A stretch of DNA of 64,000 nucleotides from RGIG3009 sp045648765. GTDB taxonomy: Bacteria; Bacillota; Clostridia; Oscillospirales; Acutalibacteraceae. A program made the position numbers and the translations under genes. Below, one piece after another: positions 6,806-16,842 of this stretch; within the stretch, counting starts at the first letter, position 1; the number at the start of each line of letters is the position of its first letter. The stretch lies in the NCBI GenBank assembly GCA_045648765.1, contig JAZROQ010000041.1, forward strand, positions 1 to 64,000, in the 5' to 3' direction. The notes beneath the pieces were generated by a model. The model did no database searches. It was given only the letters and a program-made list of their open reading frames with translations, and was not told where the DNA came from.

Positions 6806-9289
6806 ATGACAAATGTTCCGGTAATAAAAGTTGCTGTGGAGCAAACCGCCTTCCACTTTGACAAATGCTACACTTATCGTGTTTCGGAAGAATATTCTGA
6901 AATTAATCGTGGTTGCCGTGTGCTTGTTCCTTTTGGGAAGGGAAATCATTATAGACAAGGTATTGTACTTTCTTGCGAAAAAATACCACTTTCACAGGCA
7001 AAAACTTTAAAAACCATGGTTTCTTTACTTGATGAAGAACCGCTGTTGAACGAAGAACTGTTATCGCTTGCGTTATGGCTCAAAGAACGTACTTTTTGTA
7101 CAGTGTTTGATGCGGTACGCGCAATGCTTCCCACGGGCCTTTATTGGAATATTAAACCGGTGTATACGCCGGTAATCCCATTGGACGAAGAGCAACGTGA
7201 AAAAATGACATCGGACGAAGCTATGATATATGCATTCTTATGTCAAGCAATTCATCGTTCGTCATCCGGCGTCACTGCAGACAAGGCATTGCGTTTAGCA
7301 GGAATAGAGAGAAGTTCTCATTTGCTGGACAACATGGCAAAAAAAGGGTGGCTTGTTCGTCAAGAAGATACTTTTCGCCATGCTAATGATGCAACGCAAC
7401 GTATGGTACAACTGGCTGTTTCGCCGGAAGATTTACCCGAAGCAATAACTCGTAATAAATGCACTCCTAAACAAAAAACGATTTTGTCCTTGTTGCAAGA
7501 GGCAGGCGCAGCATCGGTTAAAGAGTTGTGTTATTTAGCGGGGGTAACCCAAGCGGTCGTTTCCACCTTACAAAACAAAGGTCTAATTACTTGCTTTGAA
7601 AAAGAGGTGCTTCGCTCTCCGCTGAAACGATCGTTAAAAGAAATGACAACCCCTTCCAAACTAAGTTTACAACAAAAAACAGCGTATGAGGAATTGGTTA
7701 ATCGTTACGAAGAACCAAATGCGGCTTGTGCTTTGCTGTATGGCGTAACCGGCAGCGGGAAAACACAAGTTTATATGAATTTGATCGATCGCGTTTTGGC
7801 CGATAAAAAGCAAGTTCTGGTGCTGGTACCGGAAATTTCTTTGACGCCGCAAACATTGGAGCTGTTTTTGCAACGTTACGGTGAAAGGGTAGCTGTTTTA
7901 CATAGCGGACTTTCAGTCGGTGAACGAATGGACGAATGGAAACGTATTCGTCGCGGTCAGGCTGATGTGGTTGTGGGTACACGTTCTGCGGTTTTTGCTC
8001 CACTTGATTCGTTGGGATTAATTGTTATGGACGAAGAACAAGAACACACCTATAAATCCGAAAACTCACCCCGCTATCACGCACGCGACGTTGCAAAATT
8101 TCGGTGCATGCAACATAAAGCCTTGTTGGTCTTGGCTTCTGCCACACCGAGCGTAGAAAGCTATGATGCTGCTTGTAAAGGCAAGTATTCCTTGCATACG
8201 CTGCTATCGCGGTATGGAAAGGCCATACTTCCCACGGTAGATATTGTGGATATGCGCGATCAACAAGCTGAAAGCGCGGTGTTTAGTGTCGAATTGCAAC
8301 GCGAACTACAAGACTGCTTGGATAATAAACAACAAGCCATTTTATTGTTAAATCGTCGTGGGTATAACACTTTTGTATCGTGCCGAACGTGTGGGCATAT
8401 TCTTACTTGCCCATCTTGCAGTATTTCCATGACACACCACCGTGCTAACAATCGGTTAGTTTGCCATTATTGCGGGCATATGCAGCCAATGATAACGCGT
8501 TGTCCGGAATGCGGTGCCGATACTTTGCGTTATTCCGGTTTGGGAACACAGCGCGTGGAAGAAGAAATGAAGGTTCTTTTCCCAAAAGCTCGCGTGTTGC
8601 GCATGGATGCCGACAGTACAATGTCTCGTTCTTCATATGAAGAAAAATTCAAAGCGTTTTCCGAAGGAAAATACGACGTCATGATCGGGACACAAATGGT
8701 TGCCAAAGGCTTGGATTTTCCTAATGTTTCTTTGGTGGGTGTGCTTTCGGCGGACCAAGCCTTGTTTTCGGAAGATTACCGTTCATACGAAACAACATTT
8801 TCTTTACTTACGCAGGTTATTGGCCGTGCCGGTCGTAGAAAAACCGCCGGGAAAGCGATTATTCAAACGACGGTGCCGGAACATTATGTGATAGATTTGG
8901 CATCAAAACAGGATTATCAAACGTTTTATGAGGTGGAAATAAATTCCCGTAAAATGATGAAATATCCACCATATTCAGATTTGTGTATGTTTGGATTTGT
9001 CAGCATTTCTGAATTGGCTGTAAAAAACGGTGCAAAGCATTTTTTGCAATTACTCAAGGAGATGGTTGCAGCGCCTCAATATGAAGGATTACCTCTTATT
9101 GCTCTTAATCCTACACCTGCTACGGTTTTGCGCGTGGCTGGAAAATATCGCTATAAATTAGTGGTAAAACTGGTTAATAATTCCATTTCACGAGAATTAA
9201 TTTCTCGTTTGTTAACAGAGTTTTCTCGGTTGCCGGAAAGCAAAGACGTATCGGTTTTTGCCGATATCAATCCGGCAAGTATCTTATAA
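6806..9289 (+). CDS. priA: Primosomal replication restart helicase PriA
   Basis: ATG 6806 is preferred because AAAGGAG ends 11 bases upstream; GTG 6794 lies inside that ribosome binding site. The protein is 827 residues. The N-terminal 3'-DNA-binding domain begins VAVEQTAFHFDKCYTYRV. Walker A is YGVTGSGKTQVYMNL and Walker B VMDEEQEHTYKSE. The zinc-binding insert has four CxxC pairs between CRTCGHILTCPSC and CHYCGHMQPMITRCPECG. Motif V/VI is seen at MIGTQMVAKGLDFP and TQVIGRAGRR. PriA reloads the replicative helicase at stalled forks. Walker B reads DEEQ where DEEH is commoner, a conservative change. It sits inside the translation/housekeeping operon. Confidence 0.96.
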   Translation: MTNVPVIKVAVEQTAFHFDKCYTYRVSEEYSEINRGCRVLVPFGKGNHYRQGIVLSCEKIPLSQAKTLKTMVSLLDEEPLLNEELLSLALWLKERTFCTVFDAVRAMLPTGLYWNIKPVYTPVIPLDEEQREKMTSDEAMIYAFLCQAIHRSSSGVTADKALRLAGIERSSHLLDNMAKKGWLVRQEDTFRHANDATQRMVQLAVSPEDLPEAITRNKCTPKQKTILSLLQEAGAASVKELCYLAGVTQAVVSTLQNKGLITCFEKEVLRSPLKRSLKEMTTPSKLSLQQKTAYEELVNRYEEPNAACALLYGVTGSGKTQVYMNLIDRVLADKKQVLVLVPEISLTPQTLELFLQRYGERVAVLHSGLSVGERMDEWKRIRRGQADVVVGTRSAVFAPLDSLGLIVMDEEQEHTYKSENSPRYHARDVAKFRCMQHKALLVLASATPSVESYDAACKGKYSLHTLLSRYGKAILPTVDIVDMRDQQAESAVFSVELQRELQDCLDNKQQAILLLNRRGYNTFVSCRTCGHILTCPSCSISMTHHRANNRLVCHYCGHMQPMITRCPECGADTLRYSGLGTQRVEEEMKVLFPKARVLRMDADSTMSRSSYEEKFKAFSEGKYDVMIGTQMVAKGLDFPNVSLVGVLSADQALFSEDYRSYETTFSLLTQVIGRAGRRKTAGKAIIQTTVPEHYVIDLASKQDYQTFYEVEINSRKMMKYPPYSDLCMFGFVSISELAVKNGAKHFLQLLKEMVAAPQYEGLPLIALNPTPATVLRVAGKYRYKLVVKLVNNSISRELISRLLTEFSRLPESKDVSVFADINPASIL

Positions 9290-9301
9290 GGAGATGAAAA
9301 A

Positions 9302-9763
9302 ATGGCTTTACGCAACATCTTAAAAAACGATGACCCGATGTTACGAAAAACCTGTCGGCCTGTTACAGAGTTTAATGAACGTTTGTGGCAGTTGTTAGAC
9401 GATATGGCAGATACCATGTATAAAGCACAAGGTGTAGGCTTAGCAGGTCCTCAAGTGGGAATATTACGCCGTGTTTTTGTGATGGACGTAGGAGATGGCT
9501 TGGTAGAAGCTATTAACCCCGAAATCATTGAAGAAAGCGGCACACAGGTTGCTCAAGAAGGATGCTTATCTTTTCCGAACCAATGGGGATACGTTTCCCG
9601 TCCCAACAAAGTGAAAATGAAAGCGCAAGATCGGTTTGGGAAATGGTTTATTATGACCGGTGAGGAATTAAAAGCACGTTGTATTTGTCACGAAACAGAT
9701 CATTTAAACGGCGTGGTATTTTTGGAACACGTAATGCCGTCTCCTGACGGTGATGAGGAATAA
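9302..9763 (+). CDS. def: Peptide deformylase
   Basis: The 153-residue protein carries all three motifs of the family: GVGLAGPQVG (about residues 42-51), EGCLSFP with the metal-binding Cys, and HETDHLNG with the two metal-binding His and catalytic Glu. It removes the formyl group from nascent proteins. GGAGATG precedes ATG 9302. fmt follows after 2 bases, so formylation and deformylation enzymes are made together, the usual arrangement. Confidence 0.96.
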   Translation: MALRNILKNDDPMLRKTCRPVTEFNERLWQLLDDMADTMYKAQGVGLAGPQVGILRRVFVMDVGDGLVEAINPEIIEESGTQVAQEGCLSFPNQWGYVSRPNKVKMKAQDRFGKWFIMTGEELKARCICHETDHLNGVVFLEHVMPSPDGDEE

Positions 9764-9765
9764 GA

Positions 9766-10695
9766 ATGAATATTATTTTTATGGGTACTCCGGAATTTGC
9801 TGTGCCTTGTTTGGAACGATTGTTGCAAGATGGTCACACAGTTTCAATGGTAGTAACACAAGCGGATAAGCCAAAGGGAAGAGGGCAAAAACTAACGCCT
9901 CCACCTGTGAAGGCATGCGCCTTGTCACACAACATACCTGTTTTACAGCCTAACACTTTAAAAGCTGTCGAAACGCAAGAAACGTTAAAAGAATGTGATG
10001 CGGATGTTATGGTTGTGGTAGCGTATGGTAAAATATTGCCTAAAGCTGTGCTGGATATGCCAAAGCTTGGGTGCATCAATGTGCATGCCTCGCTTTTGCC
10101 GGCTTATCGCGGCGCTGCACCCATACAATGGGCGGTACTTAACGGTGAAAAAGAGTCCGGTGTTACCACTATGTTTATGGATGTAGGATTGGACACGGGG
10201 GATATGTTGCTCAAATCCACTTGTACAATCGATGAAAACATGACTGCCGGCGAACTTCATGATGCATTATCATTACAAGGTGCCGAACTTTTGTCAAAAA
10301 CGTTAAAAGAGCTTGAAAAAGGCACATTACAACGTATTCCGCAAACCGGTGAAAGCTGTTATGCGCCGATGTTAAGCAAGTCTTTGTGCGCGTTGGATTT
10401 TTGTAAAACAGCAACTGAATTACATAACCAAGTGCGTGGATTGAATCCCTGGCCAACAGCAACTGCTGTTGTTGGTGGCAGTGTTTTGAAAATTCATAAA
10501 ACTCGTGTGGTTAATGAAAAAAACAATCATGCTCCCAACACGGTTGTTTCAACTGCACCGTTTTTGGTTTCGTGCGGAAACAACACCTTGTTGGAACTGA
10601 TAGAAGTACAAGCGCAAGGCGGAAAACGAATGACGGCTGCGGAATATTTTCGTGGTCACCCCATTGAGTTGTTTTCCGTTTTTGCGGACGAATAA
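9766..10695 (+). CDS. fmt: Methionyl-tRNA formyltransferase
   Basis: The 309-residue protein starts MNIIFMGTPEFAVPCL, the family opening. The formyl-folate site is seen at INVHASLLPAYRGAAPIQW (about residues 104-122), with Asn, His and, downstream, Asp of MDVGLDTGDML as catalytic residues. It formylates Met on the initiator tRNA, a copy of which lies at 50.6 kb. Its start is 2 bases after the def stop codon, pointing to coupled translation. The C-terminal tRNA-binding domain is complete. Confidence 0.96.
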   Translation: MNIIFMGTPEFAVPCLERLLQDGHTVSMVVTQADKPKGRGQKLTPPPVKACALSHNIPVLQPNTLKAVETQETLKECDADVMVVVAYGKILPKAVLDMPKLGCINVHASLLPAYRGAAPIQWAVLNGEKESGVTTMFMDVGLDTGDMLLKSTCTIDENMTAGELHDALSLQGAELLSKTLKELEKGTLQRIPQTGESCYAPMLSKSLCALDFCKTATELHNQVRGLNPWPTATAVVGGSVLKIHKTRVVNEKNNHAPNTVVSTAPFLVSCGNNTLLELIEVQAQGGKRMTAAEYFRGHPIELFSVFADE

Positions 10696-10716
10696 AAGAA
10701 AGGCGGTGTAATCTGC

Positions 10717-12057
10717 TTGGCAACAATAAACCCTCGTATAGCGGCAATAAAGGCTTTGGCTGATGTACACCGTCATGAAAAATATTCCAATATTGCTTGG
10801 GAAGAGTTTTTAAATAAAACAACACTGCCCGAGCAAGATCGTTCCTTGGCTTCAAGATTGTTTTACGGGGTAATCGAGAGACAGATTACACTGGATTATG
10901 TACTTTCCTCTTTTTGTCGTACCCCGCTTAAACGATTACATCCTTTGGTTTTGGAAACTTTGCGCGTAGCGTTGTATCAATTGTTGTATATGGAGAAAAT
11001 TCCTGAATCAGCAGCAGTTAACGAGGCAGTTTTGGCTGTTCGTCAGCTAAAGCAAGATAAAGCCTCGGGGTTTGTTAACGGAGTTTTACGTAACGTTCTT
11101 CGAAAAAAAGAGTGCTTGTTTGACAAATTACCGACAGGTGACGAGGGGTTATCGATAAAATACTCTTGTCCCAGAGAATTGATTGAATTATGGAAAGTAT
11201 CGTATGGAGAAGGATTAACAAAACAGCTCTTGTCTGCTATAAATGAGGTTCCAAACGCTTATGTTCGGGTAAATACACTAAAAACAGATGATGAAAAATT
11301 TTCCGAAAAACTAAATAAAATAGGAATAAGTCACCAAATTTCAACAGAAATTCCGCATTGTTTTCAGTTGAATTGCGCGTATTTACTAAATAATCTTGAA
11401 TCTCAAGACAAAAACTGCTATTATTATCAGGATATGGCTTCGCAAATTGCCTGTTTTTGCTTGGGTGCAAGACCTGGCGAGCATATTGCTGACGTTTGCG
11501 CCGCACCGGGCGGAAAAAGTTTTACAGTTTCGCAATATATGGAAAACAAAGGAACTGTTTTATCGTGCGATATTTATTCTGCAAAATGTGAAACTATGCA
11601 AAAACGTGCCAAAGATTTTGGGATTTCTATTTTACAAACGCAAAAGCGCGATGCATCCCATTCTTGTTCAGAAGAGCAAAAAGGTATGTTTGACCGTGTG
11701 ATTTGTGATGTGCCATGTTCCGGATTAGGCGTTATTCGTCGAAAACCGGAAATTCGATATAAATCTCTTGCAGAATTTGCTCAGTTACCGCAATTGCAAT
11801 ATACTATTTTGGAAAAAAGTGCCGAGATGGTAAAGTCGGGCGGGGTTTTGCAATATTCCACTTGCACTCTCAACCCGGCAGAAAACGAACATGTAACACA
11901 GCGCTTTTTGCGTGAACATCCGGAATTTGAGCCGCGTATTTTGCCGATACCTTCATTGTTTGCGGCATCTCAACTGACACCATCTTATCAAATCACCTTG
12001 TTTCCTCACATTCATGGAACAGATGGGTTCTATATTGCCGGATTTTGTAAAAAATAA
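10717..12057 (+). CDS. rsmB: 16S rRNA (cytosine-967-C5)-methyltransferase
   Basis: TTG 10717 is the start, 8 bases after AAAGGCGGTG. The 446-residue protein has an N-terminal NusB-like RNA-binding domain (about residues 1-140) and a Rossmann-fold methyltransferase: SAM-binding DVCAAPGGKSFT, PCSGLGVIRRKPEIRY with one conserved Cys and YSTCTLNPAENE with the catalytic Cys. It modifies C967 of 16S rRNA. rlmN follows after 12 bases. Gene order matches the Bacillus fmt-rsmB-rlmN string. Confidence 0.94.
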   Translation: MATINPRIAAIKALADVHRHEKYSNIAWEEFLNKTTLPEQDRSLASRLFYGVIERQITLDYVLSSFCRTPLKRLHPLVLETLRVALYQLLYMEKIPESAAVNEAVLAVRQLKQDKASGFVNGVLRNVLRKKECLFDKLPTGDEGLSIKYSCPRELIELWKVSYGEGLTKQLLSAINEVPNAYVRVNTLKTDDEKFSEKLNKIGISHQISTEIPHCFQLNCAYLLNNLESQDKNCYYYQDMASQIACFCLGARPGEHIADVCAAPGGKSFTVSQYMENKGTVLSCDIYSAKCETMQKRAKDFGISILQTQKRDASHSCSEEQKGMFDRVICDVPCSGLGVIRRKPEIRYKSLAEFAQLPQLQYTILEKSAEMVKSGGVLQYSTCTLNPAENEHVTQRFLREHPEFEPRILPIPSLFAASQLTPSYQITLFPHIHGTDGFYIAGFCKK

Positions 12058-12069
12058 GGAGAAAACATC

Positions 12070-13101
12070 ATGTCAGCGGACTTAAAATCCCTTACAAAAG
12101 AAGAAATTGTTGCTTTGTTTGTGGAAAAAGGGTATCCCGCATTTCGTGGTAAACAAGTGTCAACTTGGTTGGATAAAGGATGTACCTCATTTAATGAGAT
12201 GACGGATTTGCCCCCAAAACTGCGCGAAGAATTACAACAACAATTTATTATCCCTTCGGTAACGGTTTTGCAAAAATGGCAATCCGCTTTGGATGAAACC
12301 ACCAAATATTTGTTTGGTCTTTCCGACGGAGAATCCATAGAATCGGTTTTGATGAGTTATCATCACGGCTGGTCACAGTGCCTTTCCACACAAGTAGGGT
12401 GCCGTATGGGTTGTTCTTTTTGTGCAACCGGTATGGGAGGTTTGTCCCGCAATTTATTGCCTTCGGAAATGATGTCGCAAATCGAAACAGCACAAAAGGA
12501 CCGTGGAATTCGCGTTTCTTCCGTTGTTTTGATGGGAATGGGAGAGCCACTTGACAATTACGATAATGTTTTACGCTTTTTGCACATGTTGTCTGAACCG
12601 TCCGGTGTTCACATTGGTATGCGTCATATATCGCTTTCTACGTGCGGCTTAGTAGACGGTATTTACCGCCTAATGGAAGAAAAACTGCAACTGACTCTTT
12701 CGGTATCTTTGCATGCACCGAATAACGATATTCGTTCCCAATTAATGCCAATTAATCGTCGTTGGCCTGTGGAAGATTTGTTAAAAGCATGTCGTGAGTA
12801 TGCCAAAGTTACCGGTCGTCGGATCTCGTTTGAATATGCGATGATCGATGGCGTCAATGACAGTGATGCTTGCGCTGAAGAACTGGCATCGCGTTTAAAA
12901 GGTATGTTGTGCCATGTTAATTTAATTCCCGCCAATGCAGTGGACGGTGCTTCACATCGTCGTAGCTCGCAAGCGCGGTTGCAACAATTTTCAAAAATTC
13001 TGGAACGTCATGGTTTAACTGTGACAATTCGACGGACGCTTGGGGCGGATATTAATGCTTCTTGCGGTCAACTTAAACGAAAGCACAAAGAGGAGGAATA
13101 A
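12070..13101 (+). CDS. rlmN: 23S rRNA (adenine-2503-C2)-methyltransferase, radical SAM
   Basis: The 343-residue protein has the radical SAM cluster motif in GCRMGCSFCATGMGG (about residues 112-126) and the family stretches VLMGMGEPLDNYDNV and HISLSTCGLVDGI. The C-terminal Cys used for methyl transfer lies in ASCGQLKR near the end. RlmN methylates A2503 of 23S rRNA and A37 of some tRNAs. A weak GGAGAAAACATC leader precedes ATG 12070. The prpC-type gene starts 4 bases after its stop codon. Confidence 0.94.
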   Translation: MSADLKSLTKEEIVALFVEKGYPAFRGKQVSTWLDKGCTSFNEMTDLPPKLREELQQQFIIPSVTVLQKWQSALDETTKYLFGLSDGESIESVLMSYHHGWSQCLSTQVGCRMGCSFCATGMGGLSRNLLPSEMMSQIETAQKDRGIRVSSVVLMGMGEPLDNYDNVLRFLHMLSEPSGVHIGMRHISLSTCGLVDGIYRLMEEKLQLTLSVSLHAPNNDIRSQLMPINRRWPVEDLLKACREYAKVTGRRISFEYAMIDGVNDSDACAEELASRLKGMLCHVNLIPANAVDGASHRRSSQARLQQFSKILERHGLTVTIRRTLGADINASCGQLKRKHKEEE

Positions 13102-13105
13102 GCAG

Positions 13106-13837
13106 ATGAAAACCATGGGAGCATCTCACGCCGGACGTGTTCGTCCGAACAATCAAGATGCCTATGTGTGCGGTATGCTTACAGAAACCACGGCTTTTGC
13201 TGTAGTATGTGATGGCATGGGTGGGGCGAACGGAGGTAATGTTGCCAGTGCCATTGCTATGCGGTGTATTGCTGATAAGTTGGTGGATGAATACCGTGAA
13301 AATGCAACGGCTGACGTTGTGAAAAAGTTGATGGAATCGGCTGTTTGTTCTGCTAATGCGGCTGTTTTTGAAGCAGCTATGGAAGACGATAGCTTGAGAG
13401 GAATGGGCACTACAGCAGTAGTAGCTATTGCTAACGAAAACCAATTATATGTTTCCCACGTTGGCGATAGTCGTGCTTATGTTGTTACCCATGATACCAT
13501 TGAGCAAATCACAAATGATCATTCGGTGGTACAAGATATGGTGGAAAAAGGACAAATTACTTTGGAAGAGGCAAAATTCCACCCTCAAAAACACTTTTTA
13601 ACCAAGGCATTGGGCGTGGAGAATGAGATGGATTGTTCTTTTATCTCTTTGCCGTTCCCGAAAGATAGTACGTTGTTGTTGTGCACAGACGGTCTTTCCA
13701 ATATGGTGGAGTCGGAAATGCTTCAATCGCTTACTCGTACTTTCCCATTTGAAGAAATCTCGCAAAAATTAATTAATACAGCCAACCTCGCCGGTGGAAG
13801 CGACAACATTACTGTGGTAGCTGTCACCAATAAATAA
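13106..13837 (+). CDS. prpC: PP2C-type serine/threonine phosphatase (PrpC/Stp)
   Basis: ATG 13106 follows AGGAGGAATAAGCAG; the open frame extends upstream only into rlmN. The 243-residue protein shows the metal-binding PP2C motifs: RPNNQDAY, VVCDGMGGANGG, VSHVGDSRAY, LLCTDGLSNMV and GGSDNITVV. It dephosphorylates proteins phosphorylated by the PASTA kinase encoded immediately downstream. The pair controls cell-wall growth, translation and exit from dormancy in relatives. Confidence 0.95.
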   Translation: MKTMGASHAGRVRPNNQDAYVCGMLTETTAFAVVCDGMGGANGGNVASAIAMRCIADKLVDEYRENATADVVKKLMESAVCSANAAVFEAAMEDDSLRGMGTTAVVAIANENQLYVSHVGDSRAYVVTHDTIEQITNDHSVVQDMVEKGQITLEEAKFHPQKHFLTKALGVENEMDCSFISLPFPKDSTLLLCTDGLSNMVESEMLQSLTRTFPFEEISQKLINTANLAGGSDNITVVAVTNK

Positions 13838-13857
13838 GACGAAGGAGTTGCAAGAAG

Positions 13858-15918
13858 ATGGATAAATATATCGGAAAACGTTTAGACGGCCGCTATGAGA
13901 TTAATGAACTCATTGGTGTTGGTGGTATGGCTTGCGTCTATAAAGCTTTGGATAAAATTGATAATCGTGTTGTTGCTGTCAAAATTCTTAAAGATGAATA
14001 CTTGGCTAATGAAGAATTTACACGGCGCTTTAAGAATGAATCAAAGGCTATTGCCATTTTATCCCATCCAAACATTGTAAAAGTTTACGACGTTAGTTTC
14101 GGTGATAAAATGCAATACATCGTTATGGAGTATATCGATGGTATTACGCTTAAAGAATATATTGACGGGCAAGAAACCTTCAAATGGAAAGAAGCGGTTC
14201 ATTTTACCGTTCAAATTCTTCGCGCATTGCAACATGCCCACGATAAAGGGATTGTTCATCGCGACATTAAACCGCAAAATATTATGCTTTTGCCCGATGG
14301 CACCATTAAAGTGACCGATTTTGGTATTGCACGTTTTTCGCGTCAAGATATGCGTGCAACTCGCAACACGGATAAGGCCATTGGTTCTGTGCATTATATT
14401 AGCCCCGAACAAGCACGTGGTGAAATCACCGACGAAAAAGCCGATATTTACTCGGTTGGTGTTATGTTGTATGAAATGTTAACGGGTACACTGCCGTTTG
14501 AAGCGGACAGCGCTGTATCGGTGGCAATTATGCAAATGCAATCCGAAGCAAAACCGCCCCGTCAAATCAATCCGGCTATCCCGGAAGGTTTGGAAGATAT
14601 CACGGTAAAAGCGATGCAAAAAGAACCCTCCAAACGGTATCAATCTGCTGCGGAAATGCTGTATGATTTTGAAGAATTCAAGAAAAATCCCAGTATTCAT
14701 TTTGAATATAAATACTTTACCGATGACAGTCCGACACGCTATATGGATACCATCAGCAAAGTACGTGGTACAGATTCGGATCGTGTGGATTCTACACATC
14801 GCAGGGATACTCAAAAAGAGAAAAAACCATTCCCGATGATTCCGGTGTTATGCGCAGTAGCAGCCGCTTTTGTGTTGGTAGTTGTTGTTTTTGTCGGCAT
14901 TATTTTATCTAGACAATTCAGCAACAATTCTTCTCAAATTCGTGTTCCAAACTTTGTGGGTATGACTTTGGATGAAATTGGTCAAAACCCCGAATATTTG
15001 GAATGGTTCTCCTTTGAACCCCATTTGGAACAATATAGCGATAAAGCAGTTGGCACCGTTTTGGATCAAAGCCTGGAATCCGGTATTGAGGTTAAAAAGG
15101 GTGTAAAGTCCATTACCCTTACTGTTAGTAAAGGACAAAAAATGGTGAAGCTCCCCAATGTTGTCGGACAACACCGTGACCAAGTGGAAGCAGCCTTGAA
15201 AAATGAAGGATTTATTGTTACCTACACCATGGAAATGAGCACGGAAATTGCCAAAGACTTTGTTATTTCCTTGTCTCCTAAAGAATATCCGGAAGAATTG
15301 CCGTATGGTTCTGTTGTTACTATGATGGTTAGCAACGGCACTGTTCCGGTAGAACCGGTTGCTGTTCCTGTGGTGCTTAATCTTTCCAAAGAACAAGCCT
15401 TAGCACAGTTGGCGGCTGTTGGTTTTGTTTTAGACGAAACCAAGGATATTATTTATGTTAACGATTCCACCGTTCCGCCGGATACGGTTATTGAGCAAAG
15501 TATCGAAGGAAACACCGTTGTGCAACCCGGTACACCTATTCAACTGAAAGTAAGTACCGGCTATCAAGAAGTGGAACTTCAAATCCCGTTGCCGAACAGT
15601 CCGTTGACGGTTGATTTGCAAATCTTTGTAAATGGACAATTGTCTAAAAACATCACCGGCATTTTACCCAACGTCGTCAAAACACAAAAGGTTGTTTTTG
15701 CCGAAAAAGAAACGGAATATACCGTCACTGTGAAACTTGCCAAAACTGGTACGGCAAGTTCGGAATTCCTGGATTATGCACAATATAAAATCAACGGTAA
15801 AACCGGTATGATTATGGAAGAATACCGCGACAGTAATGTGCTGTCTGCTTACGAAACAAGCACTACCACATCAAATTTAGCAACCACAACCACGACAACA
15901 GCCGCGGCGGCACAATAA
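13858..15918 (+). CDS. prkC: PASTA-domain serine/threonine kinase (PrkC/Stk1)
   Basis: The 686-residue membrane protein has a cytoplasmic Hanks kinase (about residues 10-275) with VGGMACVYK, invariant Lys42 in AVKILK, HRDIKPQN (catalytic Asp136) and DFGIARF. One transmembrane segment lies at about 327-349. Outside the cell are three PASTA repeats (about 360-427, 428-497 and 500-570), which bind muropeptides or lipid II in relatives. A further beta-rich region (about 575-660) and a Thr/Ala-rich tail follow; I do not recognise this last region as PASTA. AAGGAGTTG precedes ATG 13858. It pairs with the phosphatase gene 20 bases upstream. Confidence 0.95.
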   Translation: MDKYIGKRLDGRYEINELIGVGGMACVYKALDKIDNRVVAVKILKDEYLANEEFTRRFKNESKAIAILSHPNIVKVYDVSFGDKMQYIVMEYIDGITLKEYIDGQETFKWKEAVHFTVQILRALQHAHDKGIVHRDIKPQNIMLLPDGTIKVTDFGIARFSRQDMRATRNTDKAIGSVHYISPEQARGEITDEKADIYSVGVMLYEMLTGTLPFEADSAVSVAIMQMQSEAKPPRQINPAIPEGLEDITVKAMQKEPSKRYQSAAEMLYDFEEFKKNPSIHFEYKYFTDDSPTRYMDTISKVRGTDSDRVDSTHRRDTQKEKKPFPMIPVLCAVAAAFVLVVVVFVGIILSRQFSNNSSQIRVPNFVGMTLDEIGQNPEYLEWFSFEPHLEQYSDKAVGTVLDQSLESGIEVKKGVKSITLTVSKGQKMVKLPNVVGQHRDQVEAALKNEGFIVTYTMEMSTEIAKDFVISLSPKEYPEELPYGSVVTMMVSNGTVPVEPVAVPVVLNLSKEQALAQLAAVGFVLDETKDIIYVNDSTVPPDTVIEQSIEGNTVVQPGTPIQLKVSTGYQEVELQIPLPNSPLTVDLQIFVNGQLSKNITGILPNVVKTQKVVFAEKETEYTVTVKLAKTGTASSEFLDYAQYKINGKTGMIMEEYRDSNVLSAYETSTTTSNLATTTTTTAAAAQ

Positions 15919-15922
15919 TCTT

Positions 15923-16801
15923 ATGAAAAAACACGAAGGGTTATTGTTGCAAAGTATCGGTGGATTTTACTATGTTAAGGTAAACGAAACGGTATATGAG
16001 TGTAAAGCACGTGGTGTTTTCCGTAAAGAGGGGATTACCCCTTTAGCAGGTGACCGTGTTTTGATTACCTGTAACGACGACAAAACCGGCACGGTAGAAG
16101 AAATTCTACCGCGCCGCAATTGTTTGATTCGTCCTCCAATTGCGAATTTGGAATGTTTAGCGGTTGTGGTATCGGTAGCAGAACCGCGTCCTAATTTTTT
16201 GTTATTGGACACGTTGATTGCAATTGCAGAAAACAATTCTATTGAGCCAATTTTGGTGATCACAAAAGCCGATTTACAAGATGCACAAGAAATTGAGAAA
16301 ATTTATACCAAAGCCGGATTTGCGGTGTTTGTTGTAACGAATACGGATGCCAAAACAGTTATTCCGCTTAAAGAGTTTTTGCAAGGCAAGATAACAGCTG
16401 TTACCGGTAACTCGGGTGTGGGGAAATCCAGTTTGATAAATTTGATTGACCCAACATTACACCGTGAAACAGCAGAAATCAGCCAAAAACTAGGAAGAGG
16501 GCGCCACACCACTCGTTCGGCGGAACTTATCTCGTTGCCTTTTGGCGGATATTTGGCAGACACGGCAGGTTTTTCTGTGTTGGATTTGGAAAAGGCGATG
16601 CCAATCGAATCGGAAAATCTGATGAGTTGTTTCAGAGAATTTGAACCGTTTTTCGGGAAATGCCGATTTACCGGTTGTTCCCATGTTCACGAACCCGACT
16701 GCGCGGTGCGCCAGGCGGTAGAAGACGGTGAAATTTCATGTTCACGTTACGAAAGCTATACTGCGCTGTATGAAGAAACAAAAAAACAGAAAAAATGGTA
16801 A
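15923..16801 (+). CDS. rsgA: Small ribosomal subunit biogenesis GTPase RsgA
   Basis: The 292-residue protein has the circularly permuted GTPase order typical of RsgA: an OB domain first, then G4 ITKAD, then G1 GNSGVGKSSL and G3 DTAGF. A C-terminal zinc motif follows (CRFTGCSHVHEPDC). It matures the 30S subunit. The start is 4 bases after the prkC stop codon; the ribosome binding site is weak, so expression probably relies on coupling. In Bacillus rpe and thiN follow rsgA; here the operon ends and an independent promoter drives SCIFF. Confidence 0.95.
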   Translation: MKKHEGLLLQSIGGFYYVKVNETVYECKARGVFRKEGITPLAGDRVLITCNDDKTGTVEEILPRRNCLIRPPIANLECLAVVVSVAEPRPNFLLLDTLIAIAENNSIEPILVITKADLQDAQEIEKIYTKAGFAVFVVTNTDAKTVIPLKEFLQGKITAVTGNSGVGKSSLINLIDPTLHRETAEISQKLGRGRHTTRSAELISLPFGGYLADTAGFSVLDLEKAMPIESENLMSCFREFEPFFGKCRFTGCSHVHEPDCAVRQAVEDGEISCSRYESYTALYEETKKQKKW

Positions 16802-16842
16802 CGGAACACCAATTGTAGTAATGAATAGTGTGAAAATTTAGA

